From: Xanthomonas sp. SI
GTDB taxonomy: Bacteria > Pseudomonadota > Gammaproteobacteria > Xanthomonadales > Xanthomonadaceae
DNA length: 64,000 nt
Reading direction: 5' to 3'
NCBI RefSeq assembly: GCF_014236855.1
Contig: NZ_CP051261.1
Span: 744,001-808,000 of the forward strand
The notes below the pieces were generated by a model. The model was not told where the DNA came from. It did not search any database and worked only from the letters and a program-made list of their open reading frames with translations. The position numbers and the translations under genes are program-made. Shown here piece by piece: positions 45,189-55,850 of the stretch. Position 1 is the stretch's first letter; every line of letters starts with the position of its first letter.

Positions 45189-46319
45189 ATGGCTGCTCCC
45201 CGCAACCGCGCACTGACCCCGGCCGAACTGCAGGCCTTCGGCGACGAACTCGACGCGCTGCGCGTGCGCACCGTCGCCACCCTGGGCGAGGCCGACGCGC
45301 GCTACATCCGCCGCATCGTCGCCGCAGTGCGCTACACCGGCCTGGCCGGGCGCGCGCTGCTGTTCCTGGGCGCGTTCGTGCACAGCGTGCTGTGGCCGGC
45401 GTGGATCGCCGGCGTGGCGCTGCTGACCCTGTCCAAGATCCTGGAGAACATGGAGCTGGGCCACAACGTCATGCACGGCCAGTACGACTGGATGGGCGAT
45501 GCGCAGCTCAACGGCAACACCTACGAGTGGGACATCGTCGCCACCGGCGACAACTGGCGCAAGACGCACAACTTCAAGCACCACACCTACACCAACGTGC
45601 GCGGCATGGACGACGACATCGGCTACGGCCTGCTGCGCATCTTCCCCGAGCAGCGCTGGCGTCCGTTCTATCTCGCACAGCCGTTCATCGCGGTGGTGTT
45701 CGCGCTGCTGTTCGAATGGGGTGTGGCGATCCAGGACCTGCGCCTGGGCCGCTGGTTCGCCGGCAAGATGAAGCGTGGCGAGCTGCGCCGCACCTTCCTG
45801 CCGGTCGGGCGCAAGATGGGCCGGCAGATCCTCAAGGACTACGTGATCTTCCCGGCGCTGGCCGGCCCGTTCTTCCTGACCGTGCTGCTGGGCAACCTCG
45901 CCGCCAACGTGCTGCGCAGCATCTGGACCTTCGTGATCATCTTCTGCGGCCACTTCACCGCCGATGCGGAGACGTTCCCGAAGGAGTCGATCAAGGGCGA
46001 GTCGCGCGGCCACTGGTACCTGCGCCAGCTGCGCGGTTCTTCCAACCTGGCTGGCGGCAAGCTGCTGAACGTGCTGTCGGGCAACCTGAGCCACCAGATC
46101 GAGCACCACTTCTACCCGGACATCCCGGCCAACCGCTACGCGGCGCTGGCGGTGGACGTGAAGGCGATCTGCGCGCGCTACGGCCAGCACTACAACACCG
46201 GTTCGCTGCCGCGCCAGTTCGGCCAGGTGATGTGGCGGATCGTGCGCCACGCCTTCCCGAGCCGGCCGCGGCCGGTGCGCCAGGTACGCCAGCACGAGGC
46301 GATGCAGCAGACGGGTTGA
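45189..46319 (+). CDS. desB: Membrane acyl desaturase (DesB)
   Basis: A 376-residue membrane di-iron desaturase. All three histidine boxes are present: HNVMH (92-96), HNFKHH (127-132) and HQIEHH (302-307). Hydrophobic segments near residues 50-85, 165-185 and 215-245 place it in the inner membrane. It probably makes delta-9 double bonds in existing acyl chains under oxygen, as P. aeruginosa DesB does with acyl-CoA. It is cotranscribed with desC and ends at a strong terminator. Confidence 0.93.
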   Translation: MAAPRNRALTPAELQAFGDELDALRVRTVATLGEADARYIRRIVAAVRYTGLAGRALLFLGAFVHSVLWPAWIAGVALLTLSKILENMELGHNVMHGQYDWMGDAQLNGNTYEWDIVATGDNWRKTHNFKHHTYTNVRGMDDDIGYGLLRIFPEQRWRPFYLAQPFIAVVFALLFEWGVAIQDLRLGRWFAGKMKRGELRRTFLPVGRKMGRQILKDYVIFPALAGPFFLTVLLGNLAANVLRSIWTFVIIFCGHFTADAETFPKESIKGESRGHWYLRQLRGSSNLAGGKLLNVLSGNLSHQIEHHFYPDIPANRYAALAVDVKAICARYGQHYNTGSLPRQFGQVMWRIVRHAFPSRPRPVRQVRQHEAMQQTG

Positions 46320-46349
46320 TCGTGCCGGACAACGCGCGATGCCAACGAG

Positions 46350-46377
46350 AGCAGGCCAGTCTGGCCTGCTTTTTTTA
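46350..46377 (+). terminator. Rho-independent terminator of desCB
   Basis: AGCAGGCC pairs with GGCCTGCT around a 5-nt loop and is followed by TTTTTTT. It starts 31 bp past the desB stop. Confidence 0.93.
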
Positions 46378-46464
46378 TGCCGACTCCTTTGGCCTCGCGG
46401 CCGTAGTCTTGCGCAGACGGGAGGAAATGGCGGAGTGCAGGCGCTATCAGGATATGGAAATATG

Positions 46465-46479
46465 TACCCGTTTCGGGTA
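46465..46479. promoter_or_regulatory. Palindromic operator of the toxin-antitoxin pair
   Basis: TACCCG-TTT-CGGGTA, a perfect 6-bp inverted repeat, lies 16 bp before the toxin ATG in an AT-richer patch. It is the likely autoregulatory site for the HTH antitoxin. Confidence 0.65.
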
Positions 46480-46495
46480 TGTTTTGGAGGTAAGG

Positions 46496-46879
46496 ATGAC
46501 CCGCACGTTCAAGCGAAAGGATTTTGCGCGGTGGCAGGCCGGCGAAAAGCTGTCCGACACCGTTCTGTGCAAAGCGGTCCAGGAAATGGAAGCCGGACTG
46601 ATCGACGTGGATTTGGGCGGCCAGCTCTACAAGAAGCGGGTGGCCCGTTCTGGCGGCGGCAAGAGCGGTGGCTACCGCACGTTGTTGGCCGCTCGCATCG
46701 GCAGCCGCTACGTGTTCCTGCATGGGTTCCCCAAGAGCGGCAAGGCGAACATCGCGCAGGAAGAGAAGAAAGCGCTGCAATTCGCCGGCAAGGTGTTTCT
46801 GGAACTGTCCGGGGAAGCCTTGCTGAAAGCCTTGCAGTCGGGCGTATTAGTGGAGGTGCGGTGTGAGCAAAATCATTGA
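46496..46879 (+). CDS. Type II toxin, RelE/HigB-like
   Basis: A 127-residue basic protein of the RelE/ParE fold (HigB-2-like branch). Recognisable parts are MTRTFKRKDFARWQAGEKLS, then GLIDVDLGGQLYKKRVAR, GGYRTLLAARIGSRYVFLHG and FPKSGKANIAQEEKKAL. Family toxins cut mRNA at the ribosome or inhibit replication. GGAGG lies 7 nt before ATG 46496; an apparent longer frame reaching back through desB is not coding. It overlaps the antitoxin gene by 17 bp. Toxin-first order is the HigBA style. Confidence 0.88.
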   Translation: MTRTFKRKDFARWQAGEKLSDTVLCKAVQEMEAGLIDVDLGGQLYKKRVARSGGGKSGGYRTLLAARIGSRYVFLHGFPKSGKANIAQEEKKALQFAGKVFLELSGEALLKALQSGVLVEVRCEQNH

Positions 46880-47165
46880 ATCGCTGCGTGGTGATCTGGG
46901 CGCGCTTCACGAAGTGGGAGCGATCGGCAAGGTGACGATGCGCGAATTCGACGCGATCTGTCCGCCGCCGGTGCGAGAGTTCGGCGCGGCCGACATCAAG
47001 CGTCTACGCGAAGCCCTGAAGTTCAGCCAGCCAGTATTCGCGCATCACCTGCATACCACGGCATCGACGGTGCGCAAGTGGGAGCAGGGCGAAACCCGTC
47101 CTGCCGGGCCAGCGCTCAAGCTGCTCAACGTGATCGCCGACAAGGGGCTTCAGGCGATCCTGTAA
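46863..47165 (+). CDS. HTH (XRE-type) antitoxin of the RelE/HigB-like pair
   Basis: A 100-residue protein with a C-terminal XRE-type HTH: DIKRLREALKFSQPVFAHHL then TASTVRKWEQGETRPAGPAL. The N-terminal 30 residues probably mask the toxin. Start GTG 46863 has GGAGG 6 nt upstream and overlaps the toxin's 3' end, so synthesis is coupled. It probably binds the TACCCG palindrome upstream to repress both genes. Confidence 0.88.
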   Translation: MSKIIESLRGDLGALHEVGAIGKVTMREFDAICPPPVREFGAADIKRLREALKFSQPVFAHHLHTTASTVRKWEQGETRPAGPALKLLNVIADKGLQAIL

Positions 47166-47389
47166 CGCGTGCCATGCGTTTCCGGCGTAGTGCTGCAGCA
47201 GGCGGTGCAGGTGGCTAAGCGTTGGCGCACGGCCAGGCGCGGCGGCGGACATGCACACGGACTGGCGCGAGAACCTGCTGGTTTTTGTGCCTGACTTTCC
47301 ACGCATCGCTCACGCGGCGCAGCCGATCATCCGCGCTGCCCGCGCATCACGCCTGGTGCGCCGGTCCATTCGACTGCGCGAGGTGTGCG

Positions 47390-47845
47390 ATGAAAGCTGC
47401 AAACCTGTTCAATGCCGTCGCCAAGAAGGCGTCGTACGCGGCCGGCACGCCGTGGACGTTCTGCATTGCGCTCGGCATCGTGGTGCTGTGGGGCGCCAGC
47501 GGCCCGGTGTTCGGTTTCAACGACACCTGGCAGCTGGTGATCAACACCGGCACCACCATCATCACCTTCCTGATGGTGTTCCTGATCCAGCACACCCAGA
47601 ACGCGGACACCGCGGCGATGCAGATCAAGCTTGACGAGCTGATCCGGGTGACCGCCAAGGCCAACGACGAGCTGCTCGATCTCGAGGAAATGGACGAGAA
47701 GCGGCTGGAGCAGATCCGCAAGCAGTACGAAGCACTGGCGAGCAAGGCTGGCGAAACGCTGCGCGCGCGCAGTGCGCAGCGCGACGGCCAGGATGCCCAG
47801 GACGACGCGCCCGAGATCGGCGGTGGCGACGACGAGCGCCACTGA
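47390..47845 (+). CDS. Low-affinity iron permease family protein
   Basis: A 151-residue protein with two membrane segments (about 18-40, TPWTFCIALGIVVLWGASGP, and 48-70, INTGTTIITFLMVFLIQ), followed by a soluble coiled-coil tail. QHTQNADTAAMQIKLDELIR and the acidic helix LLDLEEMDEKRLEQIRK are typical of the bacterial Fet4-like family. Whether these small bacterial members move iron is not settled. GAGG precedes the ATG. Confidence 0.85.
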   Translation: MKAANLFNAVAKKASYAAGTPWTFCIALGIVVLWGASGPVFGFNDTWQLVINTGTTIITFLMVFLIQHTQNADTAAMQIKLDELIRVTAKANDELLDLEEMDEKRLEQIRKQYEALASKAGETLRARSAQRDGQDAQDDAPEIGGGDDERH

Positions 47846-47883
47846 CGCAACCGCCGGTCGCCTTCGGCGCATGACCGGCGACG

Positions 47884-47901
47884 CAGTGGCCGCGGCCACT
47901 G
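47884..47901. terminator. 18-bp perfect palindrome after the iron-permease-like gene
   Basis: CAGTGGCCG followed by CGGCCACTG, 38 bp past the stop. It has no spacer and no T-run, so it may be a weak terminator or a protein site. Confidence 0.35.
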
Positions 47902-47993
47902 GCAGGTGAGGCACGCGCATTAGGCGCGGCCCGCAGTGCGCGGGCCAGCGCGGAACAGACGGGGCTCCGCTAAAGACGAGGCAGCCCCACGCC

Positions 47994-48230
47994 TCAGGTG
48001 ATTGCCGGCCCGGTGCGCAACCCGGCAACGTTCTCGCCGCGCGGCGCGTCGGTGGCCGACACCACGTCGCCGTGCGGTGGCGTGAACGCGCCATCGTCCG
48101 GTTCGGCGCGGAAGGCGCGATCCTGCGAAAACACCGCAGTGCGCTGCTGCTGCGGTGTGCGGCGACGATAGGCCCTGACGACCGCGACCGCGGTTCCGGC
48201 GACCGCCAACTTCCAGAGTAATCCGCTCAT
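47994..48230 (-). CDS. Small hypothetical membrane protein, 78 aa
   Basis: A 78-residue protein starting MSGLLWKLAVAGTAVAVVRA. One membrane segment (about residues 4-20) is followed by a basic patch (YRRRTPQQQR) and a polar, disordered tail. GGGAGCC lies 5 nt before the ATG at 48230. I do not recognise a family. The longer open frame upstream to 48314 has no ribosome site. Confidence 0.5.
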   Translation of the reverse strand: MSGLLWKLAVAGTAVAVVRAYRRRTPQQQRTAVFSQDRAFRAEPDDGAFTPPHGDVVSATDAPRGENVAGLRTGPAIT

Positions 48231-48535
48231 GTTCGGCTCCCGTGCGATAGGAACGTGGATCGTCGGCAACCGCCGGTTAGCGTTGCGTGGATGCCAGGCG
48301 AGCGCAGCGTGCACCCGATCTACGCTGTCGAAGCAGGCGATGCGCTAGCTGGTCTGTATGCAAGAGGCACCGATCCCGCATGCGCTTGGCCCCGCAGACA
48401 CCGACGACGCGCCGCTCGCGTCGCCTTCATCGCCCCTTGTAACCGCGCTAACGCACGCCTGCCTAGGCTGCATCGCACGCCGTGTCGCGGCACGGCACGG
48501 CATCCGATCATCGAGCGATCATCGAAGAGACTTTC
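48231..48535. other. Gene-free divergent region
   Basis: 305 bp between a leftward and a rightward small gene. I see no gene and no clear promoter. The only notable point is a run of GATCAT-type steps near 48505-48525. Confidence 0.5.
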
Positions 48536-48907
48536 ATGCGCAATCACGATTCCCACCGACCTTCCGTTCCGCTGGGCGATCACGACGTTCGCCAGGCGGG
48601 TTACCGCGGCGATACCGCGGATGTTGCGCAGGACACGGGCGTGCCTCGCGGCCGCGGACGCGACGTGCCGTCGCGGACCACGCCGCGGCAGGATGCGCCG
48701 GGTTTGCCGGACAACGTTGCCGACGATCCGGGCGCCGACCGCAGCGGCCGGACCCAGCCCAACTTCGGCCAGGCAGGCACCTATGCCGCTACCGGCGAAC
48801 ACGCCGGCGGCGCGCACGGCAAGGCCGCGACCGGCGGCTACCACGAGGATGCCAGCGGCGAGGACGGCGGCCGCGACGAGCGCGCCGCAGATCGCGGCAC
48901 GGACTGA
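48536..48907 (+). CDS. Hydrophilic, probably disordered hypothetical protein
   Basis: A 123-residue protein rich in Asp, Gly, Arg and Ala with hardly any hydrophobic residues (for example [17 protein letters not shown] and [19 protein letters not shown]). It predicts no folded core. It resembles desiccation- or stress-type hydrophilins only in composition; I assign no family. It lies upstream of pyruvate oxidase on the same strand with 113 bp between. AGAGAC is a poor ribosome site. Confidence 0.5.
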   Translation: MRNHDSHRPSVPLGDHDVRQAGYRGDTADVAQDTGVPRGRGRDVPSRTTPRQDAPGLPDNVADDPGADRSGRTQPNFGQAGTYAATGEHAGGAHGKAATGGYHEDASGEDGGRDERAADRGTD

Positions 48908-49020
48908 GTGCCACCGCGGCCGGTCCGGAGCCGGTCTGCAGCGGCAACCGGACATGGCGGCAGCACGCCCGTGTAACGGATCGCGTGCCAGCATCAGCGC
49001 TTCCTTTTGCGGAGCCGCTC

Positions 49021-50745
49021 ATGTCCAAGCCGACCATTGCCCGCCTGCTCGCCGAGACCTTGCACAGCGCGGGGGTCGAACGTATCTGGGGCGTCACCGG
49101 CGACAGCCTCAACGGGCTGACCGATGCGCTGCGGCAGATGGACAGCATCGAGTGGATGCACGTGCGCCACGAGGAAGTGGCCGCGTTCGCCGCCGGCGCC
49201 GAGGCCGCGCTGACCGGCAAGCTCGCGGTCTGTGCCGGCAGCTGCGGGCCGGGCAACCTGCACCTGATCAACGGCCTGTTCGACTGCCACCGCAGCCACC
49301 AGCCGGTGCTGGCGATCGCTGCGCATATCCCTTCTTCCGAGATCGGCCTGGGCTACTTCCAGGAAACCCATCCGCAGGAACTGTTCCGCGAGTGCAGCCA
49401 CTACGTCGAGCTGGTCACCAATCCGGCGCAGATGCCGGAAGTACTGCACCGGGCGATGCGCACCGCGATCCTGAAACAGGGCGTGGCGGTGGTGGTGATT
49501 CCCGGCGACGTGGCGTTGCAGGAACTACCCAAGGGCACGCCGACCGCCTGGCCGGCGCTGACGCCGCCGCGGATCCTGCCGGCCGACGCCGACGTGGAGC
49601 GCCTGGCTGAGCTGCTGCAGGCGAGCGAGGCCACCACGCTGCTGTGCGGCAGCGGCTGCGCCGGCGCGCACGACGAACTGGTGGCGCTGGCCGACCTGCT
49701 CGGCGCGCCGATCGTGCACGCGCTGCGCGGCAAGGAACACGTGGAATGGGAAAACCCGTTCGACGTCGGCATGACCGGCCTGATCGGTTTCAGTTCCGGC
49801 TACCAGGCCATGCTCAACTGCGACACGCTGCTGATGCTCGGTACCGATTTCCCGTACCGCCAGTTCTATCCGAAGGACGCGGCGATCGTGCAGGTCGATC
49901 GCGACCCAGCCGCGCTGGGCCGGCGCACGCCGCTGCAACTGGGCATCGCCGCCGACGTGCGCGAGACCATCGCCGCATTGCTACCGAAGCTGCAGCGGCG
50001 CGAGCAGCGCGGCTTCCTGGACAAGTCGCTGGCGCACTACCGCAAGGCGCGCGAAGGCCTCGACGAACTGGCGGTGGCGGCCGCGCCCGGCGAGCCGCTG
50101 CACCCGCAGTTCGTGACCCGGATGATCGATGCGCTGGCCGACGAGGATGCGATCTTCAGCTGCGATGTCGGCACGCCTACGGTGTGGGCGGCGCGCTACC
50201 TCACCATGAACGGCAAGCGCCGCTTGCTCGGCTCGTTCAACCACGGCTCGATGGCCAACGCGATGCCGCAAGCGCTGGGTGCGCAGGCGCAGTTCCCGCG
50301 GCGGCAGGTGATCTCGCTGTCCGGCGACGGCGGCTTCACCATGCTGATGGGCGACTTCATTTCCCTGGCGCAGTTGGGCCTGCCGGTGAAGGTGGTGGTC
50401 TACAACAACGCCTCGCTGGGCTTCGTGGCGATGGAAATGAAGTCGGCCGGCTATCTGGACACCGGCACCGACCTGAGCAACCCGGACTTCGCGGCGATGA
50501 GCAATGCGATGGGCATCCTCGGCCTGCGCGTGGACGAATCGGAGCAACTGGAGCCGGCGTTGCGCCAGGCCTTCGCGCATCCGGGGCCGGTGCTGGTCGA
50601 TGTGCGCGTGGCCACCCAGGAACTGGTGATTCCGCCGGCGATCAAGCTGGAGCAGGCCAAGGGCATGGGCCTGTACCTGCTGCGCGCGGTGATGAGCGGG
50701 CGCGGCGACGAGGTGATCGAACTGGTCAAGACCAACCTGCGCTGA
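49021..50745 (+). CDS. poxB: Pyruvate dehydrogenase (quinone) / pyruvate oxidase, PoxB
   Basis: A 574-residue TPP enzyme. The PYR domain starts [20 protein letters not shown] and has [16 protein letters not shown] with the catalytic Glu. The central FAD domain has [13 protein letters not shown], and the PP domain has the TPP motif [15 protein letters not shown]. It decarboxylates pyruvate to acetate and CO2 and passes electrons to ubiquinone. The C-terminal segment ([16 protein letters not shown]) is the membrane-binding peptide in this family. Start ATG 49021 matches the usual family N-terminus. It is typical of stationary-phase acetate metabolism. Confidence 0.92.
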   Translation: MSKPTIARLLAETLHSAGVERIWGVTGDSLNGLTDALRQMDSIEWMHVRHEEVAAFAAGAEAALTGKLAVCAGSCGPGNLHLINGLFDCHRSHQPVLAIAAHIPSSEIGLGYFQETHPQELFRECSHYVELVTNPAQMPEVLHRAMRTAILKQGVAVVVIPGDVALQELPKGTPTAWPALTPPRILPADADVERLAELLQASEATTLLCGSGCAGAHDELVALADLLGAPIVHALRGKEHVEWENPFDVGMTGLIGFSSGYQAMLNCDTLLMLGTDFPYRQFYPKDAAIVQVDRDPAALGRRTPLQLGIAADVRETIAALLPKLQRREQRGFLDKSLAHYRKAREGLDELAVAAAPGEPLHPQFVTRMIDALADEDAIFSCDVGTPTVWAARYLTMNGKRRLLGSFNHGSMANAMPQALGAQAQFPRRQVISLSGDGGFTMLMGDFISLAQLGLPVKVVVYNNASLGFVAMEMKSAGYLDTGTDLSNPDFAAMSNAMGILGLRVDESEQLEPALRQAFAHPGPVLVDVRVATQELVIPPAIKLEQAKGMGLYLLRAVMSGRGDEVIELVKTNLR

Positions 50746-50825
50746 GCGATGAACGGCAACAGCGCGCATCGCCGTTGCGGCGCGGCGCGCTGCTACATTT
50801 TCATCTTTCGCGTCTCCGGTGGACC

Positions 50826-52249
50826 ATGCCCCGTTCGCTGTTGCGGCAACTGCTGCTGATCTGGATCGTCATCCTCGCCGCGTGCGTGGGCATGGCGGTG
50901 GTGCTGTTCGGCCTGTACCGGCATAGCGAGGGCGTGCGCGTCGGCGAGGCGCAGGCGCGGCTGCAGGGCGAATGCACGCGCATCGTGCAGCGCTACAACG
51001 GCGCCAGCGCCGCCGCGCGCGGCAGCGACGGCGCCGGCCTGGCCGCGGTGGTGCTGCAACTGGTGCTGGCCGACGCCGCGGGCGTGGAGGGCGGGGTGTG
51101 GGAGCGGCAGCGCGGCTTCGTCGCCTATGCCTATCCCACCTACGACGGCAGCGACCACAAGACCGATGTGCCGACCGCCGAACGCAGTGCCATCGTCGCC
51201 ACTGCGCAACGCGGCGTCGCCAACCAGCAGGCGGTGCATTACCGCCGCGATGGTCAGCGCGAGACGCTGTTGATCGCGGCCTGCCCGCTGGATCGCAGCA
51301 CCGCGGCGTGGACGATGGCCCGGGTCGCCGCCACCGGCGAGGCCTCGGCCAGTCGCCCGCTGGCGGTGGGCGTGGCGCTGATCCTGGCGCTGGTGGTAGT
51401 GTCGGCGGTGGCGCTGGGCTGGGTGGTGCGGCGCTGGAGCCAGCGCTTGCACGGCATCCAGCAGGCCTTGGCGACGCCGGCGGAGGTGCCGACGATCCCG
51501 ACGACCGGCGCGCCGGAACTGGACCGCCTCGGCGCGGCGGTCACCGACTATGCGCAACGCAGCGTGCACGCCCTGGCCGAGGCGCGCCGGCTCGGCGAGG
51601 AACTGTCGCGGCACGAGCGTTTGGCCGCGCTCGGGCGCATGACCGCGACCGTGGCCCACGAGATCCGCAACCCGATCGCGACCTTGCGCCTGGCCCTGGA
51701 AAACCAGATCGCCGCCGGCGAAGGCGGCTTCGACGAGGCGCAGGCGCAGCTGATGCTGGCACAGATCCAGCGCCTGGATGGCGTGGTCGAAAGCCTGCTG
51801 GGCATGGTCCAGCCGATCCGCCTGCAGCGCGACACGGTGGCGTTGCAGCCGTGGCTGCAGGCGCTGCTCGATCCGGCCGACTGGAATCCGTTGGCGCCGC
51901 CGATCGCACTGCAACTGATGGAGGCGCCGAGCGCGTGGATGCTGGATTCGCAGCAGGCGGCGCGGGCCTTGCACAACCTGCTGCGCAACGCGCTGCAGCA
52001 CGCCACGCCCGGCACCGCGGTGACGCTGACGGTCGCAGCCGACGCCGACCTGCTGCGGCTGACCGTGGCCAATCAAGGCCCTCCGGTGCCCGCGCCGGTG
52101 GCCGCGCACCTGTTCGAGCCCTTTGCCAGCGGCCGCAGCGACGGCAACGGCCTGGGTCTGGCTCTGGTGCGCGAGATCGCGCGCGCGCACGGCGGCGAGG
52201 TGCGCTACGTCCACCACGACGGCCTCACCTCCTTCATTCTGGAATTGCC

Positions 52250-52265
<16 letters not shown>
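50826..52265 (+). CDS. Membrane sensor histidine kinase of a sigma-54 two-component system
   Basis: A 479-residue kinase with a membrane segment near residues 8-30 (LLLIWIVILAACVGMAVVLFG), a periplasmic domain (about 31-175), and a second membrane segment near 180-202. The HisKA helix has MTATVAHEIRNPIATL (H278). The ATPase domain ends with FEPFASGRSDGNGLGLALVREI. The N-box reads HNLLRNALQHA. It overlaps the start of the response regulator by 16 bp, so the two are coupled. The signal is unknown. Confidence 0.9.
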
Positions 52266-53587
<1,322 letters not shown>

Positions 53588-53730
53588 GGCGTGCCGCCAC
53601 CGGCCAGATTGCGCCGCGCTGGTGCAAGCGCTGAGCTACCAATCGCAGCGAAGACGCGCCTGCGCACCCGCGCGCCGCCAGGCACAGCGCGGCCCGCCCA
53701 CACGAACGACTCGCCCCCAGCAGCGCTTTT

Positions 53731-53866
53731 TGTAGGAGCGGCTTCAGCCGCGACGAGCGAAGCGGCGTGCTTTCTGGTGGCGCAACGCGTCGGGACTGAA
53801 GTCCCTCCCACAGTGCACCCGGTTGCCTCGCCACACCTCCCTGTAGGAGCGGCTTCAGCCGCGACA
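53731..53866. repeat. Three copies of the TGTAGGAGCG-type repeat
   Basis: TGTAGGAGCGGCTTCAGCCG starts at 53731 and again at 53842, each followed by CGAC. An inverted, diverged copy (GTCGGGACTGAAGTCCCTCC) lies at 53789-53812. The first two can fold on themselves (GCGGCTTCAGCCGC). They match the inverted repeat at 38062-38132 in outline. Confidence 0.85.
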
Positions 53867-53962
53867 GGCACTACCCGTACGCCTACCAAGCCAAACGGCC
53901 GAGCACACAAGCGCGTCTCCACCGAATCCGCGACCAGCAAGCGAACGAAACAGCAAACGCCA

Positions 53963-54007
53963 GGTGTCTCATTTCAGACACCGCAGCTGTCCGCAAAGCG
54001 GACGACA
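53963..54007. promoter_or_regulatory. Two inverted repeats, probable enhancer sites for the sigma-54 regulator
   Basis: GGTGTCT-6 bp-AGACACC (53963-53982) is a perfect repeat with TGTC-N8-GACA inside. GTCCGC-AAA-GCGGAC (53989-54003) is the second, and TGTC-N12-GACA also spans 53988-54007. They lie about 75-120 bp upstream of the sigma-54 promoter, the usual distance for an enhancer-binding protein. GlrR in E. coli recognises TGTC-N10-GACA, so this motif class is plausible for an NtrC-like protein. Confidence 0.55.
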
Positions 54008-54079
54008 GTGGATGAAGCGCAGACACCCACCATGGCCACTCACAAGTGCCGTTCCTTTCAAAATCAACGATTTGGAACC

Positions 54080-54094
54080 TGGCACGGATACTGC
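54080..54094 (+). promoter_or_regulatory. Sigma-54 promoter of the secreted paralogue pair
   Basis: TGGCAC-GGATA-CTGC. The -24 element is perfect with the spacing of the consensus TGGCAC-N5-TTGC, and one -12 base differs. The ATG of the next gene lies 48 bp further on. Confidence 0.7.
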
Positions 54095-54141
54095 GATGAC
54101 ATTCCTACAGGCGGCTCCCTCGCTGCCCTGGAGAACTTCCG

Positions 54142-54942
54142 ATGATCCGTCGTAGCGCACTCGCTTTTTCGCTGGCCATCGCCACCGCCACTGCCGTCGC
54201 GCAGGTGCCGGCTCCCCCCGCACCGCCTGCCGCCGCCGCGGCCGGCATCGCGCCGCCGCCCGCGCCGCCGGCACCTCCTGTACCTCCCGCGCCGATCGCC
54301 GCCGCGCCGGTCAGCGTCGAAGGCACGGTCGACCGCTTCATGCTCAATCCCAACGGCGACGTCGATGGGCTGTGGCTGCGCGACGGCACCCAGGTGGGTT
54401 TCCCGCCGCACCTGTCGGCCGAACTGCAGGCCGCGGTGCGCCGCGGCGATGCGGTGACCGTGCAGGGCTATCGCCTGGGCACGCTGCCGCTGCTGCAGGC
54501 CAGCGCGATCAGCGCGCGCCGCAGCGGCAAGCAGGTGGTGGACCGCCCGCCGAACCCGCTGGCCGGTCTGCCCGTGCCGCCGACCCCGCCGGCGTTGAAT
54601 CCGATGCAGGCCGAAGGCCGCATCGAACGCCTGGTCTACGGCCCGGGTGGCGACACCGCCGGCGTGCTGCTCAGCGACGGCACCGTGGTGCGGATGCCGC
54701 CGCACGTGGCCGTGCAGTACGGCACGCTGTTGCGCGTCGGCGCGCCGCTGAGCGTCAGCGGGTTCGGCGTGGCCACCGCGGCCGGCCGCTCGCTGGAGGC
54801 GACCCAGCTCGGCCGCGACCGCGCCTCGCAGCGCACCCTGTTCGCGCCGCCCGCACCGCCGGTCCCGCGGGCTGCACCGCCGCCGCCGGGCGGTCCCGCT
54901 GCGCCGGCTGCACCGCCGGTGCCGCCGCCCGCGCCGCGCTGA
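54142..54942 (+). CDS. Secreted proline-rich protein with two copies of a 55-residue domain
   Basis: A 266-residue protein with a signal peptide (MIRRSALAFSLAIATATAVA) and then a Pro/Ala-rich stretch. Two related domains follow: residues about 57-110 (VEGTVDRFMLNPNGDVDGLW, then DGTQVGFPPHLSAEL) and about 157-210 (AEGRIERLVYGPGGDTAGV, then DGTVVRMPPHVAV). The tail is again Pro/Ala-rich. The pattern suggests a small beta-barrel (OB-like) domain in the periplasm. I know no named family. GGAGA lies 9 nt before the ATG, and a sigma-54 promoter precedes it. Confidence 0.72.
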   Translation: MIRRSALAFSLAIATATAVAQVPAPPAPPAAAAAGIAPPPAPPAPPVPPAPIAAAPVSVEGTVDRFMLNPNGDVDGLWLRDGTQVGFPPHLSAELQAAVRRGDAVTVQGYRLGTLPLLQASAISARRSGKQVVDRPPNPLAGLPVPPTPPALNPMQAEGRIERLVYGPGGDTAGVLLSDGTVVRMPPHVAVQYGTLLRVGAPLSVSGFGVATAAGRSLEATQLGRDRASQRTLFAPPAPPVPRAAPPPPGGPAAPAAPPVPPPAPR

Positions 54943-55036
54943 TCCGCCTGCCCGTGTGACCCGGCGCCCGCCGCTTGCCGCGGCGGGCGCCGCTACCGGC
55001 GCGACGCCGGCTCCCCACTTTCATTGGAGTAACGCT

Positions 55037-55681
55037 ATGCATTGGGTCGATCCCGATTACCTGCCGGAAACCCGCGGCACGCTCGCCCGCTTCCTGCTCA
55101 ATCCCAAGGCCGAGGTCGATGGCCTGCTGCTCGACGACGGCACCGAGGTGCATACCGCGCCACACCTGTCGGCGCAGTTGCTGAAAACGCTCAAGCCGGG
55201 CATCGCGCTCGGCGTGCGCGGGCTCAAGCCCTACGGTGTGGACATGCTGGTGGCGCTGGCGATCGATCCCGACGGTGGCAAGCGCATCGCCGATCGCGGG
55301 CCACATGGGCCGCACGCCGAGCACAAGCCGGGCAAGAAGCCGGAGAAAGCCGCAAAACCCGAGAAGCACGAAAAGCCCGCCAAGACCCAGCACAGCGGTG
55401 TGGTCGCGCGACTGTTGCACGGCCCGCACGGGCAGGTGCACGGCGCGCTGCTCGAAGACGACAGCACCGTGCGCTTCCCGCCGCACGCTGCCGCGCCCAT
55501 GGCCAAGTGGTTGGCGGTGGGCAAGCCGCTGGCGGTGGAAGGCCACGCGCTGGCCTCGCCGCACGGCACGGTGATCCACGCGCAGGCCTTGGGCGCGAAA
55601 GCGTCGGCGTTGCAGCCGATCGCGCCCAAGCCGCATCCGCCCAAACCGCACGACGCCGACAAGCCCAAGCCCAAGCACTGA
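55037..55681 (+). CDS. Cytoplasmic paralogue with two copies of the same domain and a Lys/Pro linker
   Basis: A 214-residue protein without a signal peptide, starting MHWVDPDYLPETRGTLARF. The first domain has LLNPKAEVDGLLLDDGTEVH followed by TAPHLSAQL. The second (about 124-180) has VVARLLHGPHGQVHGALLED, then STVRFPPHAAAPM. A Lys/Pro/Glu-rich linker (residues about 92-120) and a His/Pro/Lys-rich tail surround the second copy. It lies 94 bp downstream of the secreted paralogue and probably shares its sigma-54 promoter. GGAG lies 7 nt before the ATG. Function unknown; the tail could bind metal or nucleic acid. Confidence 0.68.
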   Translation: MHWVDPDYLPETRGTLARFLLNPKAEVDGLLLDDGTEVHTAPHLSAQLLKTLKPGIALGVRGLKPYGVDMLVALAIDPDGGKRIADRGPHGPHAEHKPGKKPEKAAKPEKHEKPAKTQHSGVVARLLHGPHGQVHGALLEDDSTVRFPPHAAAPMAKWLAVGKPLAVEGHALASPHGTVIHAQALGAKASALQPIAPKPHPPKPHDADKPKPKH

Positions 55682-55850
55682 ACCGGGTAGGGCGGGGCGG
55701 TCGCGGTGACGCGGCGGCCCCTGCGTTGCGTATCGTTTCGCGTCTGTCGCGGTGTCCGCGGCGGCGCTTTCAGGATTTCGCCATGTCGCTTATTCGCTGT
55801 GCGCCTCGCTACGGCTTCCCGCTTGCTTCCACCCGCATGGCGGTGCGGCG

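Noticed and set aside
45392..46879. A desaturase-toxin fusion frame
   Set aside because: The part before 46496 is an out-of-frame reading of desB and crosses a strong terminator. The toxin has its own GGAGG site.
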